Origin: a bacterium
Lineage (GTDB): Bacteria; Acidobacteriota; Thermoanaerobaculia; Multivoradales; J023
Reading direction: 5' to 3'
Assembly (NCBI GenBank): GCA_024226315.1
Contig: JAAELT010000509.1
Span: forward strand, 1-40,829
Length of the DNA stretch: 40,829 bases
The first letter of the stretch is position 1; the number at the start of each line of letters is the position of its first letter. A program made the position numbers and the translations under genes. The notes below the pieces were generated by a model. That model worked only from the letters and a program-made list of their open reading frames with translations, was not told the DNA's origin and ran no database searches. This document shows, piece by piece, positions 30,692-39,310 of the stretch.

Positions 30692-32246
30692 AACCAGGCC
30701 TGCGCGGGCAGCGTCTCGCGACCGCCCATCGATCGTCGGCAGCCTGCTGCTCCTGGTCTTCCTGGTCGCCGGTCTCTGGGCCGTCGTCGAGGCTCTTGAC
30801 GTGACCCTCGGCCGTCGGCAGCTCATCGGTAAACGATTCGGGATCGATGGCCGGGTGATTCTCGGTGCCCTGGCGCTGGGTGGTGCCTGCTTGCTGGGCT
30901 CGTTCCTGCTTCGCGTCCGGGCTTGGCGCAGAACAGAGCCGAGAGACGGCGGCTTGGGCACACCGCTGCGCTTGCTGTTCGAGATGCTGGTCCTGGGCTC
31001 GGCCTGCTACCTGGCTTATCTCCAGCCGTTCCGGAGAGAGATCTTCGACGTGGCTCTGGGCCTGACGATGGGGGTATGGGGAGCCGCGCTGCTGACGAGT
31101 CTCCTGATGCCGGACCTGCCGAGCCTGCGGGCGCTGAAGGCTCTCGACCTGATCCTGTTCAACCTCTGTCTGTTCGCCGTGCTCATGGAGTGTGGCCTAC
31201 GGCTGACGGCGTGTTACTCCTCGTCCGTGATCCTGGCGCAAGCCGATCTGCGGTCGATCGAGATCATCGAGAAGCGCAAACAGCGACATTGGCCGGGCCG
31301 CCTGCGTTTCGGGTTTCCCCTGAACTCCCAGGGGCACTACGACACGGATTTCGACCGGACGGGCCGGGTCGCTCTCATCGGAGACTCCTTCAGCTTCGGT
31401 CCGGTGCCTCATCACTACCACTTCAGCACGGTGGCCGAGCGCGAGACGGGGCTGGAGATCTACAACTACGGCTACCCGGGAATCTCCCCACCCGAGTACC
31501 TATATCTGCTGCGCCACGAGGCCATCCAGCTCGACCCCGCGTCTGTCGTCGTCAACATCTTCGTCGGCAACGACATCTTCGGCTATCGCTACGACACCGA
31601 TCATCGCCTCTTGCGGCTGTGGTTCGATCGCGTCAACCTGCTCGCCTACCAGGTCCCCAAGCGGTTGTGGCGCCTGCAGGCGGAGAATCGAGCCCTGGGC
31701 AATCAACAGGTCGGTGCCGTCGAGGGCGAGCAGATTCGACGACGGCTCCGCACGGTCGAGGAGATGACCGCGGAATATCCCTGGCTGCTGGATCCTTCCC
31801 TGGAGAAGCAGATGTTCTCAGAGAAGCGTTTCCTGCAGATCGAGACCCGGCGTGCCACGCTCATCTGCGACCCTGCTCGCGTCGATTACTCCGTCTTGAT
31901 CGCGGTCCTCCGTGACATGCGGCGGGTCGCGGGCGGGAGGCCGTTTGCGGTCCACATTCTCCCCGATGAGTTCCAGGTCGACGACGAGCTGTGGAACACG
32001 CTCGTCGAGCGCACCGGAAGGCCCGAGCTTGTTCGGGACCTGCCGCAGCAGATCCTGGCCGAGAAGCTGGCGGAGGAGGGGATCCCGTTTCTCGATCTGC
32101 TGCCGATATTCCGCGCCAACTGTGCCGCCCACCATCGAGGCAAGCAACACTGTTACCATCTTCGAAACACCCATTTCAACGCTCGTGGCAACCGGGTCGC
32201 CGGCGAAGCGATGGCACCGTTTCTCGCGCGGCTCGCAGAACCCTAA
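30678..32246 (+). CDS. Membrane-anchored SGNH-type hydrolase/acyltransferase-like protein
   Basis: 522 residues. Residues 18-180 contain about five transmembrane helices. The C-terminal 300 residues carry VALIGDSFSFG (231-241) with the Ser of the GDS block, a VVVNIFVGNDIFG element (block III GxND-like), and NTHFNARGN (497-505) with the catalytic His499. The Asp normally three residues before that His is not there. Such SGNH domains behind membrane helices commonly acetylate or deacetylate surface polysaccharides (as AlgJ/AlgX-like or PatB-like proteins do). Its place between a GT4 enzyme and a methyltransferase fits modification of a glycan. The start overlaps the upstream gene by 14 bases. 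Confidence 0.78.
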   Translation: MKANETRPARAASRDRPSIVGSLLLLVFLVAGLWAVVEALDVTLGRRQLIGKRFGIDGRVILGALALGGACLLGSFLLRVRAWRRTEPRDGGLGTPLRLLFEMLVLGSACYLAYLQPFRREIFDVALGLTMGVWGAALLTSLLMPDLPSLRALKALDLILFNLCLFAVLMECGLRLTACYSSSVILAQADLRSIEIIEKRKQRHWPGRLRFGFPLNSQGHYDTDFDRTGRVALIGDSFSFGPVPHHYHFSTVAERETGLEIYNYGYPGISPPEYLYLLRHEAIQLDPASVVVNIFVGNDIFGYRYDTDHRLLRLWFDRVNLLAYQVPKRLWRLQAENRALGNQQVGAVEGEQIRRRLRTVEEMTAEYPWLLDPSLEKQMFSEKRFLQIETRRATLICDPARVDYSVLIAVLRDMRRVAGGRPFAVHILPDEFQVDDELWNTLVERTGRPELVRDLPQQILAEKLAEEGIPFLDLLPIFRANCAAHHRGKQHCYHLRNTHFNARGNRVAGEAMAPFLARLAEP

Positions 32247-32261
32247 AAAGGAGAATCGAAG

Positions 32262-33023
32262 TTGACGAACTCGCAGACGACGTCGGCCACGCAATCCGAA
32301 GAGGTCGAATCCTGGCATCGCGAGCAGGTCGATGCCGAAGACTACTGGTTCCAGCGCATTACTCTCGGACCGGATTTCGTGACCCCCGGCTGGTCGGACC
32401 CCGAGACCGAGAAGCTCCCTTTCTACGGTCTGCCCGACGACCTCACCGGGATGCGGGTGCTGGACGTGGGCTGCGCCGAAGGCTTCTTCTCGTTCGAGTG
32501 CGAGCGTCGCGGCGCCGCTGAGGTGGTGGCGATCGATTCCTTCCCGGATTCCGTTCGCCGGTTCAACATCTGCAAGGCCGCTCTGGGGTCGAAAGCGGTC
32601 GCGTATCTCACCAACGTCTATGACGTGACGCCGAAGGCCTTCGGTACTTTCGACCTGGTGTTGTTCTACGGCGTTCTGTATCACCTGCGGCATCCTCTTC
32701 TCGCGCTGGAACAGCTGCTCGGCGTCTGTACCGGGACGATGCTGCTGCAGACGGCGATCCACGAGGACCCGCGGCTGGTCGACACCCCCATGTCACGCTT
32801 CTATCCGTTCGGAATGGCCAGCGGCAAGAGCGGCGAGTACCATGATCCGACAATCTTCTGGATGCCGAACCGCAAGTGCGTGCAGGCTCTGACCGAGTCG
32901 ATCGGCTTCCAGGACGTCGAGGTGGTGACCGCCAACGACCAGGTGTGCATCGTCCTGCGGGCCCGGAGCCCGGTGCAGGCCCCGGGAGCTGCCCCGGACC
33001 AGACCAAGGCCCCCTGGTCTTAG
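32262..33023 (+). CDS. SAM-dependent class I methyltransferase
   Basis: 253 residues from a TTG at 32262; AAGGAG 9-10 bases upstream supports it. Motif I is LDVGCAEGFFSFE (67-79), followed by an acidic VVAIDS end of strand 2. FDLVLFYGVLYHLRHPLLALEQL corresponds to motifs IV-V and resembles the CmoB/DUF1698 group. Context next to the glycosyltransferase and SGNH genes suggests methylation of a sugar or lipid intermediate rather than tRNA (inference). The C-terminus is a low-complexity Pro/Ala tail. A hairpin overlaps its stop codon. Confidence 0.85.
   Translation: MTNSQTTSATQSEEVESWHREQVDAEDYWFQRITLGPDFVTPGWSDPETEKLPFYGLPDDLTGMRVLDVGCAEGFFSFECERRGAAEVVAIDSFPDSVRRFNICKAALGSKAVAYLTNVYDVTPKAFGTFDLVLFYGVLYHLRHPLLALEQLLGVCTGTMLLQTAIHEDPRLVDTPMSRFYPFGMASGKSGEYHDPTIFWMPNRKCVQALTESIGFQDVEVVTANDQVCIVLRARSPVQAPGAAPDQTKAPWS
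33001..33020. terminator. Weak hairpin at the end of the methyltransferase gene
   Basis: AGACCA (33001-33006) and TGGTCT (33015-33020) form a 6-bp stem around an 8-base loop, directly before the TAG. It lies between converging genes. No U-tract follows, so termination is only a possibility. Confidence 0.3.
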
Positions 33024-33035
33024 CGGTGGCGCCCG

Positions 33036-34385
33036 CTACCTGCTGCGCACGCCGACCAGAGCGGCGCTGACGGTCCGCAGGAGCGTGAGCAGGTAGAGTC
33101 GGATCGACCGCTCGCGGATGAAGTAGAGGTCGTACTCGAGCTTGCGCCGGTGGTCCTCGATGTCCCGAGCATAGGTGACGTTGACCTGCGCCCAGCCGGT
33201 GATGCCTGGGGGTACCGCCGTGCGGAACGCGTAGTAGGGGATCAGCTCGGTCAGCCGGGCGATGAACTCGGGGCGCTCCGGCCGCGGTCCGACCAGCGAC
33301 ATCTCGCCCTTGAGCACGTTGAGCAGCTGGGGCAGCTCGTCGATGCGGAAGCGGCGCAGCAGGTGGCCGATGCGGATGGTCCGGGGATCCTGCTCGGCCG
33401 CGAACTCGGGGCCGCGGGTCTCGGCGTCGCGGGCCATGGTGCGCAGCTTGAGCAGGGTGAACTGGCGGCCGAACTGCCCGACCCGCCGCTGGCGGTAGAG
33501 AACCGGGAAGCCGTCGGTGATCAGGACGAGGCCCGCCGCGAGGTAGAAGACCGGCGCCGAGACGACCAGCATCAGGCACGCCAGGAGGACGTCGACGATG
33601 CGGGTCAGACGATTGAAGAGTGTCCAATGCACGGCGCCGAAGCCGGGCTGGTGGAGGAACAGAGCCGGGGTCAGTGCCTCGAGCGGTAGCCGCTCCTCGA
33701 GCCAGGCCCAGATCTCCGAGGCGGCGACCACCGGCACGCCGGAGAAATGAAGGTTGGCGAGATCGTGGCCCATCTCCAGCGTGTGCTCGTCGCCGCTCGC
33801 CAGAATCACCATCGAGGCGCCCTGCCTTCGGGTCTCGCCGGGGATGTCCTCGTGCGCGAGCGAGGAGCCGTCGATCGGTGACCACGGTGCGGACGGCCGC
33901 TCGCGGAGAGCTGTACAGAAATCGTCTACGTCTTCTGGATCGCCAACCACCAGCGCCGGGAACCTTGTCCGGCTCCTCAGGCGCCAGGTGAGGAACCACC
34001 GGATGAGGATCAGCAGAAACGACCAGGTGGCGGTCGTCAGCAACAGCACGCCGCGCCCGAAGGCCCAGCCTGGAATGATGAATGTGACCAGGACGACGGC
34101 CGTCGTCCAGGCGCCGGCGGCCACCAGGACCCGGATGAGCACCTCCCGCCTGCGATGCAGCACCTCCGGCTCATACAGCTCTGCGGCGGTGGCCAGGACG
34201 AAGCCGGCTGCAAGAGCCGTGAGTAGCAGTCCGGGGCTGGCCAAGAGCTGGCTCCACTTCTCGGCGCGGATCCCGGGCGGGAAGCGTACGAGGTGTGCCA
34301 GCCAGACGGCCGCGATCATGGCGAACATGTCCGCGAAGGCCAGGAACGTGCGCAGGCGAGCGGCGTACGGCAGGTAGGCGCTCAT
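33036..34385 (-). CDS. Polyprenyl-phosphate sugar-1-phosphate transferase (exopolysaccharide initiating enzyme)
   Basis: 449 residues from the ATG at 34385, with GGAG upstream. Residues 1-140 contain four to five transmembrane helices, then a CoA/NAD-binding-like middle domain (FPALVVGDPEDVDD). After a further membrane helix comes the catalytic bacterial sugar-transferase domain. Its signatures are LYRQRRVGQFGRQFTLLKLR, RRFRIDELPQLLNVLKGEMS, LVGPRPERPEF and PPGITGWAQVN. This WbaP/EpsE/CpsE-type enzyme places the first sugar phosphate on undecaprenyl phosphate. It therefore starts the polysaccharide that the rightward GT4/SGNH/methyltransferase genes probably extend. Its end faces the methyltransferase end, 12 bp away. 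Confidence 0.93.
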   Translation of the reverse strand: MSAYLPYAARLRTFLAFADMFAMIAAVWLAHLVRFPPGIRAEKWSQLLASPGLLLTALAAGFVLATAAELYEPEVLHRRREVLIRVLVAAGAWTTAVVLVTFIIPGWAFGRGVLLLTTATWSFLLILIRWFLTWRLRSRTRFPALVVGDPEDVDDFCTALRERPSAPWSPIDGSSLAHEDIPGETRRQGASMVILASGDEHTLEMGHDLANLHFSGVPVVAASEIWAWLEERLPLEALTPALFLHQPGFGAVHWTLFNRLTRIVDVLLACLMLVVSAPVFYLAAGLVLITDGFPVLYRQRRVGQFGRQFTLLKLRTMARDAETRGPEFAAEQDPRTIRIGHLLRRFRIDELPQLLNVLKGEMSLVGPRPERPEFIARLTELIPYYAFRTAVPPGITGWAQVNVTYARDIEDHRRKLEYDLYFIRERSIRLYLLTLLRTVSAALVGVRSR

Positions 34386-34416
34386 GGCGGATCTCCGGAC
34401 GAGCGGTTCCTGAGGC

Positions 34417-36180
34417 CTATAGCGCGGTGACCCGAACCACTTCTTCGAAGGTGGTGATGCCGTCCGCTAGCTTGCGCAGCGCCGCCTGGCGCAAGGTCTT
34501 CATACCGGCTCGGGTCGTCTCCCGCTTGATCTTCGGCACTTCGGTGCCGGCGATGATCATCTCCTTGACCTTCTCGTCGATCGGCAGAATCTCGAAGATG
34601 CCGCTTCGCCCCAGGTATCCGGTCTGGCGACATTCGAAACAGCCGGCCCCTTCGTGGACCTTGATGCGCTTGCCCCGCGGCACTGACAGTTGCAGGGCCT
34701 CGGCTTCCTCGGCGGTGAGGAAGCGCTCGGTGATGCAATGCTGGCAGATCCGGCGCACGAGTCGCTGGGCCATGGTGCCGATCAGGGTCGAGGCGACGAG
34801 GAACCGCTCGACACCCAGGTCCTCGAGCCGTGAAATCGACGACGAGGCGTCGTTGGTGTGCAGAGTGGAGAACACCAGGTGACCGGTGAGCGCCGCCTGG
34901 ATGGCGTACCGCGCCGTTTCCGAGTCGCGGATCTCGCCCACCATGATGATGTCGGGATCCTGGCGCAGGATGTGCCTCAGGGCAGCTGCATAGGTGATGT
35001 CGATCTTCGGGTTGATCGCGGTCTGGTTGAAGGTGTCGTAGACCATCTCGATCGGATCTTCGATCGTCGTGACGTTCTGTTCGGTGCTAGCGATCGATTT
35101 GAGGGCGGAGTAGAGCGTTGTGGTTTTGCCCGATCCGGTGGGGCCGGTGAGCAAGATGATGCCGTGGGGGCGGCTGATGAAATCGGCGAACAGGCTGAGC
35201 TCCTCGGCATAGAAGCCGAGGCCGGACAGATCCTGCATCAGCACACCGGGATCGAAGATGCGCAATACCACCTTTTCGCCGAAGGCGACGGGCAGGGTGG
35301 AGACGCGGAGCTCGATCTCGCTGTCGCGCCGAACCGTTTTGATCCGGCCGTCCTGGGGCTTCCGCTTCTCGGCGATGTCCAGCCGCGCCATGGTCTTGAT
35401 CCGGCTGACCACCGCGCGGTGGACGACACGCGGGATGCGCTGGATGTCGTGCAGGACGCCGTCGATACGAAAACGAACCAGGCCGTCGTCGCGCTTGGGC
35501 TCGACGTGAATGTCGCTGGCGCGCGAGTCGTAGGCGTGCTGCAACATGTACTCGACCGCGTGCACGATGTGCTGATCGCTCGATTCGATCTCGGCCTCGT
35601 TCTTCATGTGAACGAGCTGCTCGAGATTGCCGAGGTCGATGCCGACGGTCAGGTCGCGCTCCGCCTTCTTGACCGACTGCCGCAGGCCGTAGAATTCGGT
35701 CAATGCCTTGAGGATCTCGGGCTCCGAGGCGACGGCGATCACCAGGTCGCGGCCGGCGAGGCGTTTGAAGGAGTCGATCGCCTCCAGGTCGTAGGGATTG
35801 GCGCAGGCCACTTTCAGCATGCCGTCGACGATCTCCATGGGGATCATCCGGTGGCGTCTGGCGAAAGGTCGTGAGGTTTTGGACTCGATGAGATCGGCGT
35901 CGAGCTTCAGGGTGTCGATACGCACGCGTTCGAACCCGGCGTCTCTGGCGATGGCGTCGGCGATGACTTGCTCGTCGATCGGTTTCTCGCCGTTCGAGGC
36001 GCTCTCGAGACCCTGCTGAATAATGAACTCGTAGGCGACGGACCGTTGCTCGTAGGCCTTGGGCGAGCGCAGGTGCCGGGGAATCTTGCGTGCCTCGATC
36101 CGCACCTCTTGACACTGACTCTCGGTCAAGAGCTGCTGTCGGGCCAGGACGCTGGTGACGAGATCGGGAGTGAGGTACAT
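34417..36180 (-). CDS. GspE/PilB-type secretion or pilus assembly ATPase
   Basis: 587 residues from the ATG at 36180; the ribosome site is poor, so the start is provisional. An N-terminal MshEN/T2SSE-N-like domain covers about 60-165. Walker A is GPTGSGKT (346-353), and Walker B lies in DPDIIMVGEIRD (408-419). Asp- and His-box elements are present (TIEDPIE, GHLVFSTLHTND). A four-Cys zinc site is formed by CQHC and CFEC in the C-terminal part. It should power type II secretion or a type IV pilus from the cytoplasm. No other gsp or pil gene is in the window, so its system lies elsewhere. The sugar transferase gene follows 31 bp downstream on the same strand, an unusual operon partner. Confidence 0.93.
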   Translation of the reverse strand: MYLTPDLVTSVLARQQLLTESQCQEVRIEARKIPRHLRSPKAYEQRSVAYEFIIQQGLESASNGEKPIDEQVIADAIARDAGFERVRIDTLKLDADLIESKTSRPFARRHRMIPMEIVDGMLKVACANPYDLEAIDSFKRLAGRDLVIAVASEPEILKALTEFYGLRQSVKKAERDLTVGIDLGNLEQLVHMKNEAEIESSDQHIVHAVEYMLQHAYDSRASDIHVEPKRDDGLVRFRIDGVLHDIQRIPRVVHRAVVSRIKTMARLDIAEKRKPQDGRIKTVRRDSEIELRVSTLPVAFGEKVVLRIFDPGVLMQDLSGLGFYAEELSLFADFISRPHGIILLTGPTGSGKTTTLYSALKSIASTEQNVTTIEDPIEMVYDTFNQTAINPKIDITYAAALRHILRQDPDIIMVGEIRDSETARYAIQAALTGHLVFSTLHTNDASSSISRLEDLGVERFLVASTLIGTMAQRLVRRICQHCITERFLTAEEAEALQLSVPRGKRIKVHEGAGCFECRQTGYLGRSGIFEILPIDEKVKEMIIAGTEVPKIKRETTRAGMKTLRQAALRKLADGITTFEEVVRVTAL

Positions 36181-36315
36181 GACAGTATTGCCCGGCCGCG
36201 GGCCGCCGGGTCGCCCAAGGGCTATCCGCATCTTATCGGATGCCCGCTTCTCCAGAACACATGCTTCGGACACGTGGCCGCGCTTGGCTTGATCTACAAT
36301 CGCCAGCTCGAACCG

Positions 36316-37206
36316 ATGATACCGACTCTCAGTGCCCTCGTCGTGGTATTGGCCTGTGCCTTTTCCTGGGTTGGCCTCGATCTCTTGCGCAAACTGTTGG
36401 CTGGTCGTGGGCGGGCCACGCCGATCACTTTCGCCCTGGTGGCCGCTCAGCTTCCGTTGTTCTTGGGCTGGGCAGTGATCCGCGGCGAGTGGCACATAGG
36501 CGCGTCATACTGGTGGCCCGGTCTCGGCAGTCTGGTGGTCAATCTGCTGGCCAACCTCGCCTACATGCAGTCCGTGCGGCTCTCGCCGATGAGTGCCACC
36601 CTGCCCTTGCTTTCGCTGACTCCGGTCTTCACCACCCTGTTGGGCATTCCGCTGCTCGCGGAGTGGCCGCGGGTGATCCAGGCGGTGGGCATTCTGCTGG
36701 TAGTCGCCGGCGCGTTCCTTCTCAACCGGAACCAGGAGTCGCCCACGGCCGGATCGGAGCGCCGCAGATTCTGGCGATCCATACCCACGGACAGAGGTGC
36801 GATCCTGATGATCTCGGTAGCCCTACTCTGGTCGTTGGCCACGCCGTTCGACAAGCTGGCGATTCGCCATGCGGATCCGGCGCTACATGCGCTGATCCTG
36901 GTGGCAGGTATCACACTCGGTCTATTCGCGGTGCTGCTTCGCCAGGGGCGCCTCGGCGAGATTCGGGATCTCCGTTCCAGCATCGGTCTCGTCTTGCTAG
37001 CCGCGGTTTGCAGCGGCGTGGCGATCTTCCTCCAGTTGCTGGCGATCCAGATGATCTGGGTGGGGTTGGTCGAAACTGTGAAGCGCGCGGTCGGGGCTGC
37101 CATGGCGCTGGCACTCGGCAGGTGGGTGTTTCGCGAGCAGGTTATCCGCCGGCAGGTCGCAGCGGTCGGACTCATGCTGGTCGGTGTCTGGTGGGTCCTG
37201 ATCTGA
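36316..37206 (+). CDS. EamA/DMT-family transporter
   Basis: 296 residues from the ATG at 36316. Ten hydrophobic segments fall in two halves of five. The first half includes VVNLLANLAYMQSVRLSPMS and ATLPLLSLTPVFTTLLGIPL; the second includes ILMISVALLWSLATPFDKLA and ends LMLVGVWWVLI. This is the EamA repeat of drug/metabolite and undecaprenyl-sugar-type exporters (ArnE/F are distant relatives). The substrate cannot be told from sequence. A TACAAT (-10-like) at 36295-36300 ends 15 bases before the ATG, so the leader would be very short; no convincing -35 is seen. The gene is divergent from the GspE-type ATPase. Confidence 0.88.
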   Translation: MIPTLSALVVVLACAFSWVGLDLLRKLLAGRGRATPITFALVAAQLPLFLGWAVIRGEWHIGASYWWPGLGSLVVNLLANLAYMQSVRLSPMSATLPLLSLTPVFTTLLGIPLLAEWPRVIQAVGILLVVAGAFLLNRNQESPTAGSERRRFWRSIPTDRGAILMISVALLWSLATPFDKLAIRHADPALHALILVAGITLGLFAVLLRQGRLGEIRDLRSSIGLVLLAAVCSGVAIFLQLLAIQMIWVGLVETVKRAVGAAMALALGRWVFREQVIRRQVAAVGLMLVGVWWVLI

Positions 37207-37312
37207 TTGCAGAGAATCCAGGGTTGTTTCCAGAGAAAAAGTCGACCAAGGCGAAGTTTTTGTGGTTGATTGGATATCGCGGAAGATCGGCACTCGATGT
37301 CGATATCTTTTC

Positions 37313-37340
37313 TTGAGCTTTCGAGCTACATCAGTAGAAT
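37313..37340 (+). promoter_or_regulatory. Promoter of the HTH gene, probably leaderless
   Basis: TTGAGC (37313-37318) and TAGAAT (37335-37340) are 16 bases apart in an AT-richer stretch. Initiation would fall near 37347, 4 bases before the ATG at 37351, which has no Shine-Dalgarno. This favours a leaderless or near-leaderless transcript. Confidence 0.5.
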
Positions 37341-37350
37341 TGCGATCATC

Positions 37351-37818
37351 ATGATTACCGTCGAAAGACAGCTCGATCGAGTCCTGACCCTGTTGCGCAA
37401 CATGATCCGCGAGCGCGGCTTCACTCAGCTCGAGGTGCAGGAGGCGCTTGGTTGGGGGCGTAGCTACATCAGCCAGCTCCTGACCAAACAGAAGTCTTTG
37501 CGGATCGAGCAAGTCTTGTTGATCCTGAACGTCATCGGAGTTGATCCGAGCGAGTTTTTCGGCGAGCTTTATCACTTTCCGAGAAAGCCGGCCGGCTTCA
37601 AGGGTGGCGGCGGATATCGATATGCGACGGGTTCTGAGATCTCCGAGGGTTCCGGCGCCGCCGCCCCGCCGGAAGAGCTCCGCCACGACTTCGGCGAGCT
37701 GAGGGCTCTGTTGCGAGGCCTGGTTCGACTCTTGACTGACAAGGGCCTGCTGGAGCGGGAAGAGCTCCAGGATGCCGCCCAGGCCTCGAGGTCCGGATCG
37801 CTGGTACCCGACGGTTGA
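37351..37818 (+). CDS. Small Cro/CI-type helix-turn-helix protein linked to a type I restriction locus
   Basis: 155 residues from the ATG at 37351; an ATG at 37297 is an in-frame alternative. Residues 10-75 are an XRE-type HTH: FTQLEVQEALGWGRSYISQL is the helix pair, then KSLRIEQVLLILNVIGVDPS. The region after about residue 76 is a Gly-rich linker and a helical tail (LRALLRGLVRLLTDKGLLER), possibly for dimerisation. It converges with hsdS copy 1, 36 bp away. A truncated copy of this same gene lies at 39155-39250, converging with hsdS copy 2. It may repress or time expression of the restriction-modification genes (inference). The inverted repeat at 39109-39137 is a possible target. Confidence 0.75.
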   Translation: MITVERQLDRVLTLLRNMIRERGFTQLEVQEALGWGRSYISQLLTKQKSLRIEQVLLILNVIGVDPSEFFGELYHFPRKPAGFKGGGGYRYATGSEISEGSGAAAPPEELRHDFGELRALLRGLVRLLTDKGLLEREELQDAAQASRSGSLVPDG

Positions 37819-37841
37819 GCCCGGTCGAGCTCGACTGGGCT
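37818..37841. terminator. Bidirectional hairpin between HTH gene and hsdS copy 1
   Basis: AGCCCGGTCG (37818-37827) and CGACTGGGCT (37832-37841) form a 10-bp stem with one G-U pair and an AGCT loop, starting on the last base of the HTH stop codon. There is no U-tract. Its position between converging genes suggests termination of both. Confidence 0.5.
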
Positions 37842-37854
37842 TCGCGAGCTCCGC

Positions 37855-39078
37855 TCAAGGAGTGACGCGGCCGGTGAAGAGGTCGCTCATGAGTGCCCGC
37901 TTCAATCGGACGAGACCGTCCAGGTTCGAACGCTCGATGGTCTCCATCTCGGTCACGAAGGCAGATCGCTCGGCGATGGCGAGTTGCACATCGTACGGGG
38001 GAACGTCGACCTGATGGTTGACGATGTCTGCTTTCCGGATGTGTAGCAGGCTCGACTTGAAGCCTTGCGCTCGATCCTCGATCTTCCGCGTCACCTGCCC
38101 TAGACACTCGTAGAGCCAGGCCTTTGCCACCTTCTGGCGCGGCCTGACGCGGTAGATGTGCTGGTTCAGGACACCGCGGGGGCCTCGCCATATCCGCGGC
38201 CCGAACGAGACTCCGCGGACGCCGGCCCAGGCGAAGAGAAGCTCTCCGGCGTCGACGATCCAGCGCTCCCGAGGATTGCCATCGTAGTACTTGAAGTCGT
38301 TAGAGCCGTTGAGGTTCTGGATACGGATGATCGGAAGTCCCCGGCTCGACCACTCCGACGCCTTGAAGCCGCGGCCGTTCGTGAAGGAGCAGAGATCGCC
38401 GAGGCGCATCGAGGTCCAACCCCGGGGAGGGCAACGCTCGTCCCCGCGCCTTAGCGAGCCGGAACTGCCCACACCGCAGGCCAACAAGTCTCGCATGAAG
38501 CCCTGTTGAATCCTGCCATTTTGCTCGATCACTCGCCGGGTCGCCGTGATCGTGGTGTCGATGCTGGCCAGGACTTCCGCGATCCTGCGCTGGATTCGTG
38601 GAGGAGGCATGCGGAGCGGCAGCTCTGAGAGAATGCGGGTATTCAGGTTGCGCATCGTCTGGCCGACGGCATTCTCTTCCAGCCAGGCGACCGTGGTCGG
38701 CCACTGGAGCAGTTGGGACAAGAAATCGGAGCGGACCGCCGGCGCCGGCCGCACGCGCATGCTACCGGTGCCGCAAAGCCAGCCCTCTTCCTCCGGTGAC
38801 ACCAGAGCGCAGCGCCCGATCTTGCCTCGGCGGGCGAGGACGATATCTCCAGTGCGGACCTGGTATCTCTCGAGCTCCGCCGCCTTCTCGGGCGTCACGC
38901 GCTTGACGCGCGCGCTCGAGATCTCGTTGCGCGTCAGATCCCGCGGCATGATCACTGGAATGCCCTTCGAGACATAGTCGGCCGCGTGCAACTGGCTGCC
39001 GTACGGTCCGGTCTGCAGACCTGTACTCGAATCCACCAACTCGCCGAGCTGCGCACACCGCCAATTCTCGCGACTCAT
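37855..39078 (-). CDS. hsdS: Type I restriction-modification specificity subunit, copy 1
   Basis: 407 residues, full length for HsdS. Two target-recognition domains alternate with helical spacers. TRD1 covers about 1-155 (TGPYGSQL, PVIMPRDL, GDIVLARRGKIGRCAL). The central conserved region includes VGQTMRNLNTRILSELPLRM and QRRIAEVLASIDTTI. TRD2 covers about 215-375 (GLPIIRIQNLNGS, LLFAWAGVRGVSFGPRIW, RGVLNQHIYRV), with a C-terminal helix. HsdS sets the DNA sequence recognised by the HsdM/HsdR complex. It is related along its whole length, including both TRDs, to copy 2 at 39311-40531. An AT-rich region with an inverted repeat just upstream (39079-39154) probably holds its own promoter. Confidence 0.93.
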   Translation of the reverse strand: MSRENWRCAQLGELVDSSTGLQTGPYGSQLHAADYVSKGIPVIMPRDLTRNEISSARVKRVTPEKAAELERYQVRTGDIVLARRGKIGRCALVSPEEEGWLCGTGSMRVRPAPAVRSDFLSQLLQWPTTVAWLEENAVGQTMRNLNTRILSELPLRMPPPRIQRRIAEVLASIDTTITATRRVIEQNGRIQQGFMRDLLACGVGSSGSLRRGDERCPPRGWTSMRLGDLCSFTNGRGFKASEWSSRGLPIIRIQNLNGSNDFKYYDGNPRERWIVDAGELLFAWAGVRGVSFGPRIWRGPRGVLNQHIYRVRPRQKVAKAWLYECLGQVTRKIEDRAQGFKSSLLHIRKADIVNHQVDVPPYDVQLAIAERSAFVTEMETIERSNLDGLVRLKRALMSDLFTGRVTP

Positions 39079-39108
39079 ACCTTGGGTAGCCCGATTACTT
39101 CTTATAAG

Positions 39109-39137
39109 GATTTGATCTGACAGAAAGAGATCAAATC
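39109..39137. promoter_or_regulatory. Perfect 10-bp inverted repeat upstream of hsdS copy 1
   Basis: GATTTGATCT (39109-39118) and AGATCAAATC (39128-39137) are exact reverse complements around 9 bases. The site lies 31-59 bp before the hsdS copy 1 start, in an AT-rich island. On the minus strand a TATAAG -10-like element directly abuts it (CTTATAAG overlaps 39101-39108), so a bound protein would block the promoter. It has the form of an operator for a small dimeric HTH protein. Confidence 0.6.
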
Positions 39138-39154
39138 TATTTATAGGGCGAGAG

Positions 39155-39250
39155 GTGCAGCAGAAGGCGCTGCGCCTCGAACAGATTCTGTCGATTCTAA
39201 AGGTTATCGGAGTCGGGCCCGCGGAATCCTTTGGCGAGCTCTATCAAGTC
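39155..39250 (+). pseudogene. Truncated second copy of the HTH gene
   Basis: The encoded QQKALRLEQILSILKVIGVG, then PAESFGELYQ, matches residues 46-75 of the HTH protein at 37351-37818 with 20 of 30 identities. The first 45 residues, including the recognition helix, are missing and replaced by the AT-rich inverted-repeat region. After GELYQ the similarity ends. The frame stays open to 39406 but then overlaps the hsdS copy 2 end, so I regard it as a remnant. Its position and orientation relative to hsdS copy 2 mirror the intact pair. Confidence 0.78.
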
Positions 39251-39310
39251 CAGCCCTGGTCGACAGGAGAATCGTCGATGCCGACGATCTTCGGCTCTGA
39301 GCCGAATCGA

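Noticed and set aside
32262..33023. Calling the methyltransferase CmoB (tRNA modification)
   Set aside because: It shares the DUF1698-like HPLLALEQL block, but its context is a polysaccharide operon, so the gene name is not justified.
36240..37316. Overlapping plus-strand frame across the EamA transporter
   Set aside because: It has no hydrophobic pattern or motif, while the other frame shows ten clean membrane segments.
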